The notes beneath the pieces were generated by a model. It searched no databases. It was not told the origin of the DNA and was given only the letters and a program-made list of their open reading frames with translations. From the NCBI GenBank assembly GCA_003586115.2, contig QVOM02000103.1, positions 5,123,837 through 5,187,836 of the forward strand: a stretch of 64,000 nt of DNA, written 5' to 3'. Shown here piece after piece: positions 1-8,493 of the stretch; within the stretch, counting starts at the first letter, position 1, and every line of letters begins with the position of its first letter. Position numbers and translations under genes: made by a program. This DNA comes from Salvator merianae (taxonomy: Eukaryota; Chordata; Lepidosauria; Squamata; Teiidae).

Positions 1-1095
1 GGACCTACACCCGCACAGCGCCAGACTCAGCCATTATCTCCCTTGGTGAGATGAGAAGGGAGGGGCCTCCCAGGGGAACCATGCAGGACCTGTGCTGCAT
101 GCAAGGTAGCAGATGGGATGCAACACTGTAAATGCTTCTCATCTGGGGGTGCCGCTGGGCACAGCTTCCCGGCAATAACTGCTACGGAGCTCAATTGCTG
201 TTCTGTGCACCGAGGTTAGCTGATGCGCTGCAGCATGGAACCCAGATGGGTGAGGGTGACCACTGGGCAGCTCCCTCAGGGGCCCAGTCTATGTAGGATA
301 GTGGGGGAACACCAGTGTAATGCAGACCGCCACTACAAGGGCAACACATAGATGGCAATGTGGGGCATGCTGGGCAGTGACTGCAAATGGATTGACCAAT
401 GCATTCCCTGCAGGTGGAGTGGCCAAAGGATGGAGTGGCCACACTGCCAGAGTGGACCTGACCAGGGCACATGGAAGCAGCTCCAGCCATGGTGAGGGCA
501 AATCCCTGCATAGTGGTCTATGAACACACATTGCCCTTTTTGGCTCCTTTAACACTGGGCATAGGTGGGTGATGGTGTACATGACAAACAGTGCCACGGC
601 AGTGGTACACAGCCATTGAAACACATCTCCCCCTGCACTCCTTGCAGAAACACATACAGCACCTGGAGGCTTGGCTTGCAGAATGTGGATGGAGGTGAAG
701 GAGGACCATGCCAGATCCAAGGAACATGTCACCATGGGAATGACAGTTAGATTTACATTGCAAGGGGATATAAGCAGTGCCTCATGGTCAACCACCTGAC
801 TGGTCACTGCCATTGGTGGCCAATATGGGTGCAATGCATGACTGTGGTGTTGAGGATGGTGCCATGAGGCACAGGGGCAACAATGACTGCAAGGATCATC
901 TGTAACAGCAATGAGAAATAACAGAGCAGGGAAGGGATGCCATGGACCCAGCATGACAGCGCATCCAGGGCTGCAGGGATGCACCACTGCTCTTCATGGT
1001 AATGGTGTGGCTGACTGCTGGCCAGGACAGGTCCATGCATCCAGGCCACATGTGGTTCACCTCTGGCAGCATATGCAGGAGCTGCATCCCACAGC
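1..1095. other. GC-rich interior of the Harbinger block, no supported gene
   Basis: Several long open frames exist here on both strands, including one of 232 codons on the minus strand, but none shows a recognisable motif and they overlap each other, as expected from GC-rich sequence. A plausible splice acceptor (ctccttgcag) near 647 precedes a short plus-strand open stretch beginning KHIQHLEAWLAECGWR, which could be an upstream exon of the candidate plus-strand gene. This is weak. Confidence 0.4.
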
Positions 1096-1342
1096 AAGAG
1101 ACAGGATGCCTTGGATGTGGAGGAGCAGGCGGAAACCCGGGAGTGGACAGAGGATGACGAGGAACCTGATGGTGATGACGAGGAGCAGCTGCTGCAACCG
1201 GATGAGGAGGAGGGGGTGGGAAGCGACGAGCAGGAGGATGAGGAGGACGTGGGACTTGTTGGCCTGGCCAATGAATACAACACAGCAGGTTCGACCACCA
1301 TGGAGAGGGAGCAACCCCGGCCCAGGTCTGCTGAGCCTCCAG
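1096..1342 (+). CDS. Candidate acidic exon of a third Harbinger-borne gene
   Basis: An open frame runs through this stretch without a stop and is extremely acidic: it contains WTEDDEEPDGDDEEQLLQ, then DEEEGVGSDEQEDEEDVG, and ends near PRPRSAEPPG. Just upstream the sequence catcccacag looks like a splice acceptor, and the end ccag|gtaaca looks like a splice donor, so I read it as an internal exon. It lies on the strand opposite the transposase and Myb-like genes. The frame is open upstream of the first codon listed, so the exact left border is uncertain. No domain family is recognised; acidic low-complexity segments are common in nuclear proteins. It may instead belong to a second, nested Harbinger copy in the other orientation. 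Confidence 0.4.
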
Positions 1343-1369
1343 GTAACACTGTAGGGCTGAATGTGGCCC

Positions 1370-2275
1370 AATAATCCAAAGCTGAATCCAGACAAGACAG
1401 AGGTACTGTGAGTAATAGGGTCCCGGGTCCATGAAGCTGGAAGGCACCTGACCCTTGATGGGGTTGCTTTGCCCTGGGAAGGACAGGTGCAGAATCTGGG
1501 TGTACTCTTGGACCCTTCGCTTACACTTGAAACTCAGGTGGAGGCAGTGGCCAAAGATGCATACCACTGGCTACGGCTGATTAGCCAACTACAACCCTTT
1601 CTGAACAGAGATAATGTGGCCACAGTAATCCATGCTTTGGTAAAGACCATATTGGATTACTGTAATGCCCTCTACACGGGGCTGTCATTGACGATGGTTC
1701 GGAAGCTGCAACTGGTGCAGAATGCAGCAGCAAGACTGCTGACTGGAACGGTTGGCTGGATGCACATCATGCTGGTCCTAAAATAGCTGTACAGACTGCC
1801 ATTTCACTAACGAGCCCAATTCAAGGTGTTAACCTTAACCTATAAGCCCATAAATGGCTTGGGCCCCAAATACCCAAAGGAGCATCTTCTCTCATATCAG
1901 CCTGCCCTTGCATTAAGATGTGCAGATGAGGCCCTCCTGGTTGTAACACCACCGTCAACAGTTAAAGGGGTGGGCACCCAGGGTAGGCTGATTTCAATGG
2001 TGACCCCCGGACTGTGGAACACGCTTCCCCCTGAAGTGTGTCAAGCCTCCTCACTTTACAGTGTTAGAAGAGCAATAAAGATGCAACTATTCACCCTTGC
2101 CTTTGGCTAAAGTTGTAGCATCCCCTCCGTGCTTCCAGACTAACGGTGTATTGCATGCCTTTCATGAGTCCTTGGCTTGTTGTGTTATGCTTAACTTGTT
2201 GAAACCCACCCTGAGACCTTTGGGCATAGGCCGGGATAAAAATGCAAATAAATGAATACATAACTGAATAGGGGG
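1370..2275 (+). mobile_element. L2-type LINE fragment, 5'-truncated, with 3' tail
   Basis: The translated plus strand begins with the LNPDKTE motif and continues with LGVLLDPSLTLETQVEAV, LDYCNALYTGL and LVQNAAARLLTG, which are hallmarks of the C-terminal (thumb) part of L2-type reverse transcriptase. It then reads GLWNTLPPEV and ends in QLFTLAFG, the usual C-terminus, with its stop at 2108-2110. A short 3' UTR follows, ending in an AATAAATGAATA-type tail near 2255. A stop interrupts the frame near 1785. The endonuclease and RT catalytic core are absent, so this is a typical dead 5'-truncated copy. It falls between the donor-like site at 1343 and the acceptor-like site at 2452 of the candidate plus-strand gene, that is, inside its presumed intron. 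Confidence 0.85.
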
Positions 2276-2453
2276 GAACTGACATTCTGAATATAAGGGC
2301 CATGTGGTAATGGCTGTGGTGGCCAGGCCAACAATGCTCTTGGTGCTGTCGGCTGTGGATGTGTTGGTGCATGAATTGCCATGGGATGCAGCACATTACA
2401 GATGATTATGTTTCCAGGCTCTGACCATGTCCTCCTTCCCTCCACCAATGCAG

Positions 2454-2881
2454 GTGCTGGTGTGAGATATGCTGCCCCTGGCATCTGCGGGACAAGAAAA
2501 GGGGCATCCAGGATGTGCTGGAGAGGACCCTGCAGCTGTATGAGAGGGAGCTGCCGTTTGTCCGGGAGACAATGTTTGAGATCACCTCTGGGCTCTCATG
2601 ATCACTAGGGGAGGCGACAGCAGGGTTGAGGGCATACGATGAGAGGGAGCAACAGGAAATGGTTGCATGGTGCCAGCAAATTGTGCAGGGCATGTAGGAG
2701 CTGGGGGGCAAAATAGATCACCTTGTCACATGCTTTGAGAGACACATGGCACCTGGGGCATGTGACCAGGCCACATGTGCAGCTGGTGGGGAGGACAAGA
2801 CCTCCACTGCAGGTGTTGCCATGAGAAGAGACGGCAGCCCTGGCCTACCCACAGCATGCATTGCTGCGGCAGGGCACGAAT
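2454..2881 (+). pseudogene. Candidate 3' exon of the plus-strand gene, two in-frame stops
   Basis: After a strong acceptor-like site (pyrimidine tract then caatgcag at 2445-2453) a plus-strand frame reads VLERTLQLYERELPFVRETM, then YDEREQQEMVAWCQQIVQGM, then ELGGKIDHLVTCFERHM, ending at a TAG at 2879-2881. It is interrupted by a TGA (2599-2601 region) and a TAG (about 2695). The amphipathic, charged heptad-like pattern suggests a helical or coiled-coil protein. Its frame does not join in phase to the acidic exon at 1096-1342 (phase 1 donor, phase 2 needed), so either a frameshift or a missing exon lies between. Family unknown; it could be the C-terminal part of a second Myb-like partner protein. 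Confidence 0.4.
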
Positions 2882-3204
2882 AGGTCATAGGGGAGCCACA
2901 ATGGAGGGTGCAAAGTGTGAAGGAGAAGGACGGGCCCATGAAGCAGGCAAGCACACTGAAGCATGCATGGAAGTCCCGGCAGCCCTACTCACCCTGAGGT
3001 GTGTGTTGGTGGGTCTGCACGGGACCACTAGCCATTGGTTCCCATGGTCACCCAACATCCGTGGCTCTATACCTGGGACTGCATGGGGATGGGGGAACAT
3101 GGGGGTGGCATAGGGCTGCATGGCACCCTGTGCAGTGGTGATGTGACAGTGATGGGAACTATCACAGAGCACTCCATATACACAGTGGTAAAGAAGGTAC
3201 AAAA

Positions 3205-3231
3205 TTTATTTAAACATTGCAAACCAATAAA
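3205..3231. terminator. Convergent poly(A) signals between two opposed genes
   Basis: AATAAA lies on the plus strand at 3226-3231, about 350 bases after the end of the plus-strand candidate gene. TTTATT at 3205-3210 gives AATAAA on the minus strand, about 130 bases beyond the Myb-like gene stop codon (3337). The arrangement is what two convergent transcription units would need. Hexamers of this kind also arise by chance, so this is support rather than proof. Confidence 0.45.
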
Positions 3232-3336
3232 ACTATATACAACAATATGAACATGGTTCAGCTGCCTGCACATAGCAGCCACATGTTACACCACATGCAG
3301 CCTGCTGGCACCCGGCATGTGGCACAGACAATATCT

Positions 3337-4849
3337 CTACGGGCCATCCTGGGGGATGCTGGAGGAGCTGGACGCTGAGTCCCCAACCATCAGCTCAGTC
3401 ATCCCAAAGTGCCGGTAGAGCAAGGCTGACATTTGCTCCAGCTGGTTGGACATGCACCCCAGCTCTGCATCTGTGGAAAGGGGGGACACAGCAAGTGCAT
3501 GATGAGTGTCACACAGAGGATAGGCATTGGTGCAGGATGCTGGGCCCATGGGCCGGCCCTGCCATGGATGGGACGTGCATTAACCAGGATGGGCCTCCCA
3601 TTGCACTCCTCCCCCAATGCTGGTGCTGACTGGGGGCCATCTGCCAGCGCCATGCATGAGTGGGGCAGCAGACACTGGACCGCTGCTGACCACCTGTGCA
3701 GGCCCTGCCCATTTGTGGTGGAACATTAGTGTCTGTCAATGGGGTCCTGTGGGAGAGCAGTATATAATGGACAATGGCAAAGGGGTACTCACTGGTTCTG
3801 TCCTGGCCCCAGCGTAGCTCCTCCAGTGCCTCCTCCACACTCTGTGGGGTGGTTTGGGTGGCAACAGACTACACCTGTGGCCATGCAGTGTGGTGCTGTC
3901 CAAGAGCAAATGCCGCCCATGAGGCCAGGGCTGGTGGTGATGCATAACGACTCAGCGGTGGTAGGATGCCTGGTGCCGTTGTCGGTGGGTGCACATGTGT
4001 GGCGTGTGTGCAGGGCGGATGGCTGGTGGCATGTCCTTGCTCCCTGGGACGGCCCTGGGCCTCATCTCAGACACGTGAGGGGCCCTCTCCACCACTGCAG
4101 TCTCTTGTGTCCACACCCACAATGCTGCCTGCAGCTGTTGCGCTGCCCTCTGCCTCCTCCTCCAACAACTCCGGCAGGTCGCTGGCTCCTGCTTTCTCCA
4201 CTGCAACCAGCGGTGTGGCTGCTTCTGTGCGCCAGCGAGGCGCCTCCCGTGGCACTGCTGGGGAGAGAGGGAACTCGTAAGTGCCTGGCCCATGCACCCC
4301 CATGCCACTCCACCAGGCCTACAGAGTAGCTAGGCGGGGGGGCCCAGGGGCCATGGACATGCACCACTGGCCAGCTGTTGACATGGCACATTGCAGGCCA
4401 TGATCTGGCCTGCCAATGTGTCCTGCACGTCCACTGCAGCACCCTGATGCCACCCAAGCATCCACCCATGCCCCAATTAGGATGGCAGCTATGGCAGTGG
4501 CCCACTCACCTGCATGCCTGTCTGGGATGCAGCTGGCATCCCTCCACAGCTGGTGCATGGCCCTATACCGGCTGGGTCGTTCGCTGGGTTCAGGGTGGCC
4601 CTTGCACTGCTGCCGGAGCTCATAGTAGCCCTGTCTGGCCTTTTTGAACTTGGTGCAGCACTGCAGGGCAGTGCATGAGTAGCCCTTCCGGCCCAGGTAC
4701 CGGGCAGCCTGGTGGAAGAACCACTTGTTCCGGAGGATTCCTAGGCACATGAGCTGTGCCAGGGGCCCATATGTGTGACTGAGGCCACGCAGCAGCACCT
4801 CCACCTAACGCTCTGTCCAGGGCACGCCTCTGGATGGAACTGCAGCCAT
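3337..4849 (-). pseudogene. Harbinger Myb/SANT-like DNA-binding protein, four exons, broken
   Basis: This is the DNA-binding partner that PIF/Harbinger transposases need for terminus recognition and nuclear entry. Exon 1 (4849-4510) starts MAAVPSRGVPWTER and holds the trihelix Myb/SANT-like fold: WT, VEVLLRGL, then GYSCTALQCCTKFKKARQGY and YRAMHQLW. It ends at a consensus donor, GTGAGT. Exon 2 starts at 4257 after a clean pyrimidine tract and AG, and codes for an acidic linker (LPELLEEEAEGS). Exon 3 (3841-3793) codes for SVEEALEELRWGQDRT and ends at GTGAGT. Exon 4 (3470-3337) codes for CMSNQLEQMSALLYRHFGM and a Ser-rich tail, then TAG. The junctions of exons 1-2 and 3-4 keep phase. The donor of exon 2 (near 4070-4125) is not resolved. 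An in-frame TAG at 4805-4807, in the first Myb helix, shows that the copy is dead unless read through. Confidence 0.8.
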
Positions 4850-6082
4850 GGTACATTTTCCTGTGAAGGTAAGGCTGATGGTCGTCCCAAAAGGTCAGAG
4901 CTGCTACAGGAAGGGGGCAGCAGCCTGGGGAAGAAGGGGATGGCTATGGAGCAGTACATGGGTGTGGTCCGTAGCAACATTCCGTGGCCTCTCGGTCTGA
5001 AGGATGTGGTTTGCATCACAGCTGCCCGACCCACGTGCTCCGTCATCGACTGCGGGCTTCTGTGTGGCGCAGAGCAAAGCCACGGAGCAAAGCCAGCAGC
5101 AGCTTGGGCAGCACAGTGACAACTGGCACCCATTCAGCTGGCCATGGCCATGCAGCCGGGACATGCCACTCCCACCCCAGCGTCCGTAGGCCAAAATGGT
5201 TTGCCAATGGCCAGGGAATGGCCATGTACATGTGCTCCCACCCCCACTCCCCTCACCTTGCATCACCGCATCCCTTCCCAAGCTGGCATAGGGATGTGGT
5301 GCTGTGTGTCAATGTGGCCCCCCGCACCCCCCAGATGCAGCAGCTACAGCTAGGTGCCTTCCATCCCTGACATGGTGGGATTCCCATGGGCTGCCACATG
5401 CATTATTTGCAGCATGACAGGTGGCTGTGCTGCCCAATGCTTGCCTTGACCCATCATATGCCCGCTTCCATTGCTATGTGTTCCCAGACCAATCCATCCC
5501 AGGTAGGAGCATAGGGTATCCAGAGCCATCTGGCAGCAGGACGGAGTAACTTTTAGCCCCACTATGTGTGCCATGCACACATCCTTGTCCTCATGTGGTG
5601 CACGTAGCTGCCTTCTGCAGCATTCAGGCAGTCCCCCTGGCCCCCATGTGCCCCTCCGCATACACAGCACACACATCCTGTTTCCCCTCTGCTCCTCATG
5701 TGCTGCCTTTCCTTGTGGGCCCACGCTGTGTAACATCCTACTACATTCCCCATTTCTCCTTTGCCATTGCCATGCTGTATGTCCACTCATGCAGTGCCCC
5801 TGGCAGGCCTGCAGGGTGTCCATGGCACAGGGCAGCAGCCCTACACCCCATTCTGCTTTCCTTTGCTGTAGCTATGTGGTAGGCATATGCTTTTGGCGGG
5901 GCCGTCTGCTGTCAGTGCCTGGTGCCACTTGTCCCAACCTACCTCTGAGGCTAATCCCAGGTGGTTCCCATCCATCCTGCTATCCCAGCACAGATGTATG
6001 TGTAGTGTGTAGAATGCACAGCCATCGGGCGTAGTAACAAGATGGGCACACTGTACACATAGTTATACACAGCATGGTTGCT
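4850..6082. other. GC-rich spacer between the Myb-like and transposase genes
   Basis: No coding stretch with a recognisable motif is visible on either strand. Being upstream of the minus-strand Myb-like start (4849) and downstream of the transposase poly(A) signal, it should contain the Myb-like promoter. I see no TATA box that I would defend. Confidence 0.5.
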
Positions 6083-6088
6083 TTTATT
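6083..6088 (-). terminator. Poly(A) signal for the transposase gene
   Basis: TTTATT on the plus strand reads AATAAA on the minus strand, about 230 bases past the transposase stop codon at 6314. It is the first consensus hexamer I found downstream of the stop. Confidence 0.5.
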
Positions 6089-6313
6089 GCATCAGTACAG
6101 TAGTACACCACATGGCTGCCTTTAATGCATTAATACAGTAGTACTCTCCCAGCACTTCCATGGCACAAACCCATGCCACCCATGTCATATGGCCATCATC
6201 ATTCAGGGCCCTGTTGGTGTTCCTTGGGTTTTGGTGGCACAGCTACATATGACCACGTGGCTCCCTGTCCACTGACAACATGCATACAGTAATGTGTATG
6301 TTTATCAGGTGCT

Positions 6314-8040
6314 CTACAAACCACTTTGCCTCCCCTGCCCTACCCTCTGCATCTGCCACAGGTACTTTGTTATGACAGAGTGCACCGCCTTGCCATCTGT
6401 GATCCTGCGTGCATAGCCGTCTGCAGCAGCGAGCTCTGCAACCGTCACATACAGCGGCAGCCGCTCCAGGGGCAGCTGCTGTGGATCACGGATTTCACAT
6501 AGGTTGTGCAGGACTACGGATGCAGACACTACCAGGATAACATTTTCCTGTGTGACCTGCAGTGGCCCAATGAGGCAATGCCAACGTTGCTTCAGACGGC
6601 CGAAGGCACACTTGACAACGATACGTGCACGTGCTAGGCAACTATTGTAATGGGCTTGCATTGCACTCACCCGTCCAACATATGCTTTCAATAGCCATTT
6701 CCGCATGGGATATGCTGTGTCAGCCACTATAACAGGAGGGACCGTGGTCCCATACAGGGTATATGTTGGTTGCCCTGGGAATAGGGTTCCATTGTGCATT
6801 CCACAGCATAGTGCACTGTTACAGAACACATGAGAGTATTGCGCACGTCCTGACCATCTGATCAGCACATCCACAAACACACCAAGATGGTCGCACATGC
6901 CCTGGAGGATCACCAACCAGGACTGCTTCCGATTCACATACTTGGTGGACTTGGCACATGAGGCACAGATGGGGATGTGTGTGCCATCGATTGCTCTGAT
7001 ACAGAATGGGAAGCCAAGCTGGGCGAAGCCACCCATGGTCTGTGGGGTGAGCGACAAGGACATACATGTTGGCAACTGCACATGTGGCTCCTGGGCACAC
7101 CCCACATTGCATAACCACCCCTACCAAGCACAGAGGACCTCACTCCACTGCAGCAACTGCCACATCAGCCAGGGATCTGCACACATCCTGTGCCTAGTGT
7201 GTTGCGCTGCTGTCAGCAGGCTCACACCATGTGGGAATTCAGTGCCATCATGTTCTGTGCAGTGGCATCACACAGCTTACCCTTGCCTCCCCAGTACCAC
7301 ATTCAATCATTGCCACATCTCACACACCCACAGGTTGCAGTTCCTTGCAATTCCTGGGGGGGTGGGCAGCCACCACAAAGGCCATGACCTGTCCCCTGCT
7401 GCTCCCTGGCCATTGCTCTACTCACTGCATTGATATCCCTGAAGGTGACCAGTCACTTTAGGAGATGCTCTTCAATTGCCGGGCATACGTTGATGGCATT
7501 CTCTGCCACGGAGGCGATTCTGAGACCAAACTACTCTGACATGGCATGGTAGCTGCAGCCATTGGCCAACCACCAGATGGTGGCGTCAACTTTTTTCTGT
7601 ACTGGGATTGGGTGCCTCATGTGGGACTCCTGCTTCTCGAGATATGGTGCCAATGCATTCACCAGATAGTAGAAGGTCACCCTGGTCATGTGGAAGTGCC
7701 TCACCCACTGCTCGTCCTGCCAGATTCCCAGGGCAAACTCCTCCCATCATTCACTGGTTCTGGGATATGCACAGTAACGATGAGTACAGTGGGTTGCCAG
7801 TGCAATGAGCATTTGCAATGGTGACAGTGCAAGTAGCATTGCAAGCCACAGCATTGGTGACAGTAGCCAGGAACCTGTGGCAGCACATATGGTGAAGGTG
7901 GATGCAAGCCATATGACATGTGGAGGGGGGGTCTCTGGCACATCTTCGTCACTCCTGGCCTCCTCTGATGATGCCCTGGGGCATCCTCCGTTCACACTCA
8001 GGACCAAGTCCTGCACCCCACCTCCACCATGCTCCTCCAT
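6314..8040 (-). pseudogene. PIF/Harbinger DDE transposase (HARBI1/ALP1-like), two exons, inactivated
   Basis: Transposases of this family (DDE_Tnp_4 nuclease) cut and paste the element into 3-bp targets. Exon 1 (8040-7426) has a Leu-rich hydrophobic stretch and then WEEFALGIWQDEQWVRHFHM and MRHPIPVQKKV with the helix-turn-helix region. It ends in a donor, GTGAGT. Exon 2 resumes in phase at 7039 after CCCACAG and carries the nuclease core: AIDGTHIPI (first Asp, codon 6986-6988), VIVADTAYPM (second Asp, 6719-6721), ARIVVKCAFGRLKQRW and LHNLCE. The third acidic residue is normally the Glu before AFGRLK's preceding residue; here the codon at 6611-6613 is AAG, Lys. In-frame stops lie at 7747-7749 (TGA), 7531-7533 (TAG) and 7453-7455 (TGA). 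The spliced length of about 447 codons is normal for the family. The true start could be an internal Met near 7839. Confidence 0.92.
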
Positions 8041-8404
8041 TGCTGAATGGTGTGTACGGGTGGGAGAAGTACATCCGCTGCATTTGTGGTAATGTTTACT
8101 TCTGCTTCGAAGCCAGGCACCCTGGTCTTTGTAAGCAAGGGCGAAGTGCCTTCCTCCGGGTTTCGCCTTCTATGTCACGGCGTCGATTTTCGGCCTCTTC
8201 CGCGTATCGCTGAAAGCGGAGTTGGCTGCGTAGCTTCGGAGCAATGCCATGGAAACGGCGTGGCACGGACACGGCGCTCCGCCAAAGGGGCGCAGCACTG
8301 GGTGGGATGTCCAGCCACCATGGAAGGTGTGGGGACGGTGCTAGCACTGAAGCGTTCACACTGATGGGGCTCCTGGTTGCCTTCGGGTATGGTTTAGCGG
8401 CAGC
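8041..8404. other. Untranslated right flank of the Harbinger element
   Basis: This lies upstream of the transposase start and inside the right terminus, so it should hold the 5' UTR and promoter of the transposase gene. It is CpG-rich compared with the DNA beyond 8493. No clear TATA box or binding-site array is seen. Confidence 0.45.
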
Positions 8405-8493
8405 GAGTGCGAATGGCAGCAACCTGTCCTCAACAGCACCAGCCTGAAGCCTGCTAATTACAATGATGATCTCTGGTAAGTGCAAAAATGCCC
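8405..8493. repeat. Harbinger right subterminal region and terminus
   Basis: The stretch beginning GAGTGCGAATGGCAGC and continuing to CTGAAGCCTGCTAATTA aligns by eye with the right subterminal regions of the short elements at 14708-15289 (from 15201) and 25139-25757 (from about 25669). The last 15 bases differ from theirs at two positions. This links the short elements to the large one. The matching left terminus would be outside the window. Confidence 0.65.

Larger units (their letters stand above)
1..8493 (-). mobile_element. Large PIF/Harbinger DNA transposon, left end outside window
   Basis: One GC-rich block holds a Harbinger-type DDE transposase and a Myb/SANT-like gene, the two-gene set that defines PIF/Harbinger elements, both on the minus strand. 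The right terminus is taken as 8493: the sequence ending AGTGCAAAAATGCCC closely matches the right ends (AGTGCGAAAAGGCCC) of short elements at 14708 and 25139, which carry 3-bp target duplications. The base after the terminus starts TAT; its partner copy lies outside the window. Composition changes sharply just after 8493, from GC-rich to AT-rich. More than 8.4 kb is long for this superfamily, so a nested or chimeric structure is possible. An L2 LINE fragment is inserted near 1370-2275. Stops in both genes show that it is not autonomous now. Confidence 0.8.

Noticed and set aside
289..987. 232-codon minus-strand open frame
   Set aside because: No motif; it overlaps other long frames in GC-rich transposon DNA, and its Cys/His/Pro-rich composition looks like a by-product of base composition.
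3739..4329. 196-codon plus-strand open frame
   Set aside because: It is opposite exons 2 and 3 of the Myb-like gene, whose splice sites and domain are convincing; the plus frame has no recognisable domain.
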